Below, piece after piece: positions 59,752 through 64,000 of a stretch of 64,000 nt of DNA (position 1 is its first letter; every line of letters begins with the position of its first letter). Position numbers and translations under genes: made by a program. The stretch spans positions 186,001-250,000 of the forward strand of contig NZ_JNYQ01000010.1 of NCBI RefSeq assembly GCF_000717245.1. The letters are read 5' to 3'. This stretch comes from Kitasatospora papulosa (GTDB lineage Bacteria > Actinomycetota > Actinomycetes > Streptomycetales > Streptomycetaceae). Below the pieces are notes generated by a model. It searched no databases. It worked only from the letters and a program-made list of their open reading frames with translations, and was not told where the DNA came from.

Positions 59752-59996
59752 GGTGCGCTCCTGCGTGTCGAATTGACGACTGCAAGAGTCCCTGACGAGT
59801 CGCGGTTTGGGCGTACCGTGCTTTTGTGGTAAGCGGGGGTCTCACATTTCTAGTTCGATGCAGTTCACATGCTTTGCCCAGGCGTCGAGCAAAGTCCTGC
59901 CCAGCATCGTTACGCCTACTGCAGGACCTCTTAACGCCCTCTCAGGAGGGGCTGAACTACACCACACAGGGCGGTCCGCATTTGCTTGATGCGGCA
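59752..59996. other. Region between excisionase and IS element without a recognised gene
   Basis: There are 245 bp with no coding sequence I can support. A minus-strand frame running to a stop near 59842 ends in VTMLGRTLLDAWAKHVNCIELEM and could be the tail of a gene cut by the IS insertion, but it matches nothing I recognise. The excisionase promoter should also lie here. Confidence 0.4.
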
Positions 59997-60045
59997 CTAG
60001 GCCGTGTATCGAAAGTGGATCTTGAGCTGTGAATGATCGTGGTCC

Positions 60046-60920
60046 ATGGCGCGGGGAGATCTCACGGACGAGCAGTGGGCGGCGTTGGCAGCGTTGCTGC
60101 CAACTGGCAGGAAGACGGGCAGGCCGCCGGTCTGGCCGCGACGGCGGCTGATCGACGGCATACGGTTCCGGGTCCGGACCGGTGTTCCGTGGCGGGACGT
60201 GCCCGCCGAGTACGGGCCGTGGGGCCGGGTCTACGACCTGTTCCGCCGTTGGCAGCGAGACGGCACCTGGCACCGGGTCCTCACCGGCTTCAGTCCCTGG
60301 CCGACGCGGAGGGTGGGATCGTGTGGGACCTGAGCATCGACTCCACGGTGTGCCGTGCCCATCAGCATGCGGCTGGGGCCCGCAAGCGGGGTGACCTGCA
60401 GATGGAACCACCGGGCGGTGTGCATGAAGAGCCCTGTGATCGCGGGCTGGGGCGTTCACGCGGTGGGTTCACCACCAAGCTGCACCTGGCCGTCGAGCAG
60501 GGACAGAAGCCCATGGCAATCGTGGTGACCGCCGGGCAGTGCGGGGACTCGCCGCAGTTCGAGCCGGTGCTGGAGAAGATCCGTGTGCCTCGCATCGGGC
60601 CGGGTCGGCCGCGCGTCCGTCCTGATCGTGTGCGGGCGGACAAGGCGTATGCCTCCCGGAGCAACCGTGCCTATCTGCGTCGGCGGGGGATTCGCTGCAC
60701 CATCCCGGACAAGGCCGACCAGGCGCGCAACTGCCAGCAGCCCGGCTCGCGCGGCGGCCGGCCTCCGCATTTCGACCCGGTCGACTACCGCGAGCGTCAT
60801 GCGGTCGAGTGCGGGATCAATCGCCTCAAGAGGCACCGCGCTGTCGCCACCCGGTACGACAAACTTGCGGTCCGCTACGAGGCGACCGTGCTGGTCGCGG
60901 CCATCAACGAATGGCTGTGA
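60046..60920 (+). pseudogene. IS5-family DDE transposase, single-base frameshift
   Basis: The first 80 residues (MARGDLTDEQWAALAALLPT, then GRKTGRPPVWPRRRLIDGIR and a DUF4096-type region) read in the ATG frame. The catalytic part reads in the preceding frame (WDLSIDSTVCRAHQHAAGAR, VRADKAYASRSNRAYL, ERHAVECGINRLKRHRAVAT). Adding one C near 60284 would turn ACC-GGC-TTC-AG into ACC-CGG-CTT-CAG and join the two as VLTRLQSLADAEGG, the expected family sequence. A programmed -1 shift is possible, but no classical slippery run is present. Length would be about 291 residues if repaired. Confidence 0.85.
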
Positions 60921-60938
60921 TCAGCACGCGGCCACGTC

Positions 60939-61424
60939 TCAAGCCCATACCGCTTTGACCACCGCGTGGCCTGCCGAAGCCGCCTGCCCGTAGAACTCTT
61001 GGAGGTCCCTGTGATGTTCGAGGTGTTCCTGCTTGGTCCAGCCGAGGGCGCTGAACCTTGCCTCGACGACGCTCCACAGCTCGTCGAGAGAGACAGTCGT
61101 AAGGAACTGCGCGGCTTGTGACACCCCGGGCGGCTCCAGAAGCATCAGCGGGGGATCGGAGGGGTCGGCATCAGCGCTGTGGGGTACCGGGCGGCCGCCG
61201 TAGATCGGCAAATTCCAGGGCTCGTCAGCGCCTGCATAGAGGGCATCGGCGGCGGCATAGAGGTCGTGGACAGCGTCCCAGCTCTTGTTGATCGAGTGGG
61301 CGATGCCCGCGGCGTACTCGGCCTCGTCGTTTTCCCACGCCTCAGACATGAACGCAGCGAGCCAGGTGTGGTCATCCCGGATCTCGGACTCAGCCACGGC
61401 ACGAAATTGCAGGTAGATGCTCAC
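60939..61424 (-). CDS. DUF1877-like protein (IS passenger)
   Basis: This is a 161-residue acidic soluble protein. INKSWDAVHDLYAAADAL near residue 45, LPIYGGRPVPH, MLLEPPGVSQAAQFL and the C-terminal LQEFYGQAASAGHAVVKAVW follow the pattern of the DUF1877/YfbM family, whose function is unknown. The GTG start lacks a ribosome site. It is convergent with the transposase and fully inside the inverted repeats. Related genes are sometimes found in toxin-polymorphism loci, but that is only a general association. Confidence 0.75.
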   Translation of the reverse strand: MSIYLQFRAVAESEIRDDHTWLAAFMSEAWENDEAEYAAGIAHSINKSWDAVHDLYAAADALYAGADEPWNLPIYGGRPVPHSADADPSDPPLMLLEPPGVSQAAQFLTTVSLDELWSVVEARFSALGWTKQEHLEHHRDLQEFYGQAASAGHAVVKAVWA

Positions 61425-61553
61425 TACGACGGATCCCCCAGCTCAACGACCCACCTGTCAGGCCGAACGGGCAGAACCTACTTGACGGCACTGACAGCCA
61501 CGTGTCGTCGATATCGGCTCGCGGCATCCGGCAAGACTCTTTCGATACACGGC

Positions 61554-62412
61554 CTAGCCGCCGAATTGGCCAGCGAGGGCTGCTCCGGCCCAGGGGGCGA
61601 GGGCTGCCGAGATGTGGGTGGGTGCGCCGAGAAGCCCTGAGAGGTGGCCGTAATGCGTGGTGCCCCAGCGGTCGGTGACCGCGGTGACCTGCAGGAGCGT
61701 GTGGTTCCCGCGGACGACTCCGGCGACGATCGGGAGGGAGGTCAGGAGCGACATGGGGCCTGGGGTGAAGGCCAGCGGTGCCGTCGTCACCCCGCCGAGG
61801 GCGATCAGGGTGGCGGTGCGGGCCGTGACCGAGGTACGGGTCGCGAGGGTCGAGTAGAGGGTGCGGCCGAGGGTCTGGCCTGCCCCACCGAGCCCCAGAG
61901 CCCAGGCGGCTTGCGTGGCTGTGGCTCCACGTTCGGTGAGGAGGGGGATCAAGCCCATGACGACGGCGTACATGGCGAAGCTGGCGAGGGTGAAAGCCGT
62001 GGCCAGCAGGATGAAGGAGCGGCTGCGCGGGATGGATGTGGTGAGGTCCCCGGAGGACGGAGGACGGAGGACGGAGGACGGAGGACGGAGGACGGCGGAC
62101 GGAGGACGGCGGAGGCGGGGCGGCAGGCCACGGGCACGCAATGCCAGGGCGTGAGCCGGGATCGTGATGGCGGCGAGGATCACCGCGAGGACGGCGTATG
62201 TTGTACGCCAGTTCAGGTGGTCCGCGATGGCTGCCGTGAGGGGGCGAAGACGGTGGAGGCGAGGCCGCCTGCGAGGGTGGCGATGGTCAGGGCGCGGATG
62301 CGGTCCGGGCCCCACCAGCGGGTGAGGGCGGCGAACGCGGGCGGGTAGAAGGTGTCGGCCATGGTCAGACCTGCCAGGACCCAGCCCGGGGTGAAGACGG
62401 CTCGATTTCCCA
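61554..62412 (-). pseudogene. MFS transporter pseudogene
   Basis: Transporter-like sequence (VLAGLTMADTFYPPAFAALT, RWWGPDRIRALTIATLAGGL) runs on the minus strand from about 62410. It loses frame near 62240, where one base is missing between STVFAP and LTAAIADHLNWRTTYAVLAV. It continues to a TAG formed by the IS target duplication at 61554-61556. Helices are lost at both ends. An in-frame heptanucleotide array encodes VLRPPSS repeats. Clearly non-functional. Confidence 0.8.
62052..62114. repeat. Heptanucleotide tandem repeat
   Basis: Nine tandem 7-mers: GGAGGAC six times, then GGCGGAC, GGAGGAC and GGCGGAG. The 7-bp period means each gain or loss of a unit changes the reading frame of the surrounding MFS sequence. 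Confidence 0.92.
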
Positions 62413-62890
62413 AAAGGCAGCACTCGGCGCTCTGACGGCCGACCTCACCACCGAGCTGGAGCGTCGGCGCCTCGAACTGGACGACCGCCGCCTGACCACG
62501 ATCAAGGCCCTGGCGGACACCCTCGGCATCGAGGTTGACGGCACCCCGGAAGGCGCCTTCTTCCTCCTCGCCGACGTCTCCGGCACCTACGGCCGCACCC
62601 TGGCGGGCTGCACCATCACCTCAGCGGCGAGCTTCGCTGAATTTCTCCTCGCGGAGGCCAACGTCGCGGTGGTCTCTGGCGCCGACTTCGCCGCTTCCCA
62701 TCACGCCCGCATCTCCTACAGGGTCCCGCCGGACCGCCTCGCGGAGGCCCTGCCCCGGATTGCGGACTTCGCCGAAGGACTCGGACGGGCCCCGACCGGA
62801 TCTGACTCAAGTCCAGGGCGTCTCCTCGGTCTCACCGGCCCAGCCACGAATCCGTGCCAGGTTCTGGTGAGGCCCCCGGTAGCCCAGTGA
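62402..62890 (+). pseudogene. C-terminal fragment of a class I/II aminotransferase
   Basis: An open plus-strand frame encodes TELERRRLELDDRRLTTIKA and GIEVDGTPEGAFFLLADVSG. FAEFLLAEANVAVVSGADFA and HHARISYRVPPDRLAEALPR follow, matching the small-domain end of aspartate-aminotransferase-like PLP enzymes. The large PLP-lysine domain and any start codon are absent. The junction with the MFS pseudogene is near 62400, and the last 60 bp overlap the end of the following minus-strand gene. Confidence 0.72.
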
Positions 62891-64000
62891 CTCGAGGACG
62901 AGCAGAGACAGGTAGTGCCGGGTGAGCAGCCATGTCTCCGTGACGAGGCCCGGGATCCCGTAGATGTTCTCCTGAGCTTCCTCAGGGTGCACGAGCGAGT
63001 TCCGGATCCTCGTCACGGCTTCCGGGCCGTCCAGTTGCTCCCCGCTCCGTTGTCGGGCGTCGTCGATGAAGCGGGCTATGGCGGGCAGCTGGGTCCGGTC
63101 AATGTCCAGAGAGACGTTGATCCCCTGAAGGACTTTGCGCAGCTTCGTGTGCGCCTTCCAGACGCGGGTGTTCTTGTACTCCCTGCGGGTGAGCACGCCA
63201 GCCAGGACGAGCCTCTGCCACATGGCGTGCTCCAGCCCAGCGGCGCCGATCATCACCCGCTGCTCAACGAACCCCTTGTCCTGGATCGCGGTGATGGCGT
63301 AGCTGATCTGGAGTTGCAGTGGTTTGACCTTGATGGGGTCGGAGAGCGCGGGGACGAGTCCGTCCATGAATCTGGCGAGTGCTTCAGGGTCCCAGGGCTG
63401 CCACCAGCCCGAGGACAGCGACTTGGCGGGATCGCAGAGTAGGGCGCCCCACTCCTCCCAGATGACTTCGTCGAGGGGCCCGAGACCAACCGGAAGGAGC
63501 GGGGCGACCCACCGGCCCAGGCAGAAGGACATACCGAAGTGCATGGCCACGAGGACGTGTGCCGCCTCGGTGGCGGTGAACTGCTGCCCGTCGGCGCGGC
63601 TGATCTCCATCGTGTGGGTCATCGCGTAGAGCCGGGTCTTGAGTAGTTCGTCCCAGATCTTTTTGTGATCCGGCCGGACATCCAGAAGGATCTTCCATCC
63701 GTCAATCTCGTGCGACCAGCGGCCGGCTGACCAGAACCGATCAGCGCCGTCGATCCTGTCCGTCAGGTGCTGGTGGCCTTTAAACCGCGGAAGGTTGAAC
63801 CAGTGGGCCACGACGCGGGTAATGGGTGCTTCGCTGTCGCCGAGAGCGGCTCCATTGATCCACCCCTCATCGTAATTCCTGGCCCAGGCTCCCACCTCGG
63901 CCTGCCCATGTGGCCGCCGGAGCCGGAGGGTAGCCGTGTCCTGGGTGCGGGGGCGTACGTCCGGCTCGGGAGTGATGCTCCAGTCGAGGCTCAGGACAGG
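62807..64000 (-). CDS. Large protein with C-terminal HEPN-like motif (partial, 5' end outside window)
   Basis: The frame is open from the right edge to TGA at 62807, 397 residues visible. The upstream residues PVLSLDWSITPEPDVR belong to it, so the GTG at 63895 is probably not the start. The middle contains HWFNLPRFKGHQHL, ISRADGQQFTATEAAHVLVA and MHFGMSFCLGRWVAPLLPVG. The C-terminal half is helical and carries RIRNSLVHPEE, an R-x4-H arrangement typical of HEPN ribonucleases. The layout resembles ApeA-type anti-phage proteins, but I cannot confirm homology. It lies in a mobile-element region. Confidence 0.65.
   Translation of the reverse strand, partial: PVLSLDWSITPEPDVRPRTQDTATLRLRRPHGQAEVGAWARNYDEGWINGAALGDSEAPITRVVAHWFNLPRFKGHQHLTDRIDGADRFWSAGRWSHEIDGWKILLDVRPDHKKIWDELLKTRLYAMTHTMEISRADGQQFTATEAAHVLVAMHFGMSFCLGRWVAPLLPVGLGPLDEVIWEEWGALLCDPAKSLSSGWWQPWDPEALARFMDGLVPALSDPIKVKPLQLQISYAITAIQDKGFVEQRVMIGAAGLEHAMWQRLVLAGVLTRREYKNTRVWKAHTKLRKVLQGINVSLDIDRTQLPAIARFIDDARQRSGEQLDGPEAVTRIRNSLVHPEEAQENIYGIPGLVTETWLLTRHYLSLLVLESLGYRGPHQNLARIRGWAGETEETPWT

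Larger units (their letters stand above)
60001..61553. mobile_element. IS5-family insertion sequence with passenger gene (1553 bp)
   Basis: Perfect 15-bp terminal inverted repeats (GCCGTGTATCGAAAG at 60001-60015 and its complement at 61539-61553) are flanked by CTAG at 59997-60000 and 61554-61557. This is the target duplication expected of IS5/IS427-type elements. Inside are a frameshifted DDE transposase on the plus strand and a DUF1877-like gene on the minus strand. No second inverted repeat follows the transposase, so the passenger is inside the element. Confidence 0.85.

Noticed and set aside
60001..61557. Interpretation as two separate IS copies sharing outer ends
   Set aside because: Only one transposase and one repeat pair are present, and no inner inverted repeat follows the transposase stop at 60920.
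61949..62137. A repetitive small minus-strand protein encoded by the heptanucleotide array
   Set aside because: It is simply the 7-bp repeat read in another frame; no start signal or conservation.
61644..62348. A 234-residue plus-strand Gly/Glu/Arg-rich frame
   Set aside because: It is antisense to MFS-type sequence and derives its repeats from the heptanucleotide array.

Overview
This window looks like chromosomal DNA of a Streptomyces or close relative. It has very high GC, many GTG starts, translationally coupled operons and several apparently leaderless promoters. The Pup-proteasome genes sit beside a tatAC-helY block, as they do in actinobacteria including Mycobacterium tuberculosis. 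From memory, the gene order from the proteasome genes to pheST also follows the S. coelicolor SCO164x to SCO159x region in reverse numbering. I could not run a comparison to confirm that.

Positions 1-13.3 kb are conserved core: the end of a proteasome alpha gene (prcA), a LacI/MFS divergent pair, the Pup ligase pafA, two FKBP prolyl isomerases, the WYL regulators pafB and pafC, the Tat translocase (tatA, tatC), a lipid kinase and the DEVH helicase helY.

Positions 13.4-27.8 kb carry an SPW membrane protein, a fasciclin lipoprotein, a membrane molybdopterin oxidoreductase and a divergent lipid-modification operon (FAD oxidase, DUF1365, two cyclopropane-fatty-acid-synthase-like methyltransferases, DUF1295). 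Then come a formate-dehydrogenase-like molybdoenzyme, an SRPBCC protein and an ECF sigma/anti-sigma pair. The gene set closely mirrors the mycobacterial SigK regulon. Three copies of one promoter motif, CCAATCC-N15-CCGAAT, sit in front of the sigma gene, the membrane molybdoenzyme and the lipid operon, so the block reads as one autoregulated regulon. A siderophore-interacting protein with an iron-box-like site follows.

Positions 27.8-46.6 kb hold a 5'-3' exonuclease and a betaine-type ABC transporter whose permease/binding-protein gene is broken twice at equivalent places. They also hold a cupin regulator, a TDT transporter with a LysR gene, and an ethanolamine/polyamine-type cluster (amidotransferase, FadR regulator, glnA4-like ligase, aldehyde dehydrogenase, SDR). 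The rest are a PLP enzyme, a proline-rich membrane protein coupled to a mycosin-like protease, a beta-lactamase-fold hydrolase, an SseB protein and a DUF1844 protein.

Positions 46.6-56.8 kb are the translation block infC-rpmI-rplT, an rRNA methyltransferase, a PAS histidine kinase and pheST, then a TPR regulator and a NUDIX hydrolase. infC appears to start at AUC behind a structured leader.

From about 56.9 kb to the end the DNA is accessory. The 3' end of a 3-hydroxyacyl-CoA dehydrogenase gene occurs twice, flanking an AAA ATPase. A tyrosine integrase and an excisionase lie against the second copy. Next is an IS5-type element with perfect ends, a CTAG target duplication, a frameshifted transposase and a DUF1877-like passenger gene. 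Beyond it are an MFS pseudogene containing a heptanucleotide repeat, an aminotransferase fragment, and a large partial protein ending in a HEPN-like R-x4-H motif. I found no tRNA, rRNA or CRISPR array.
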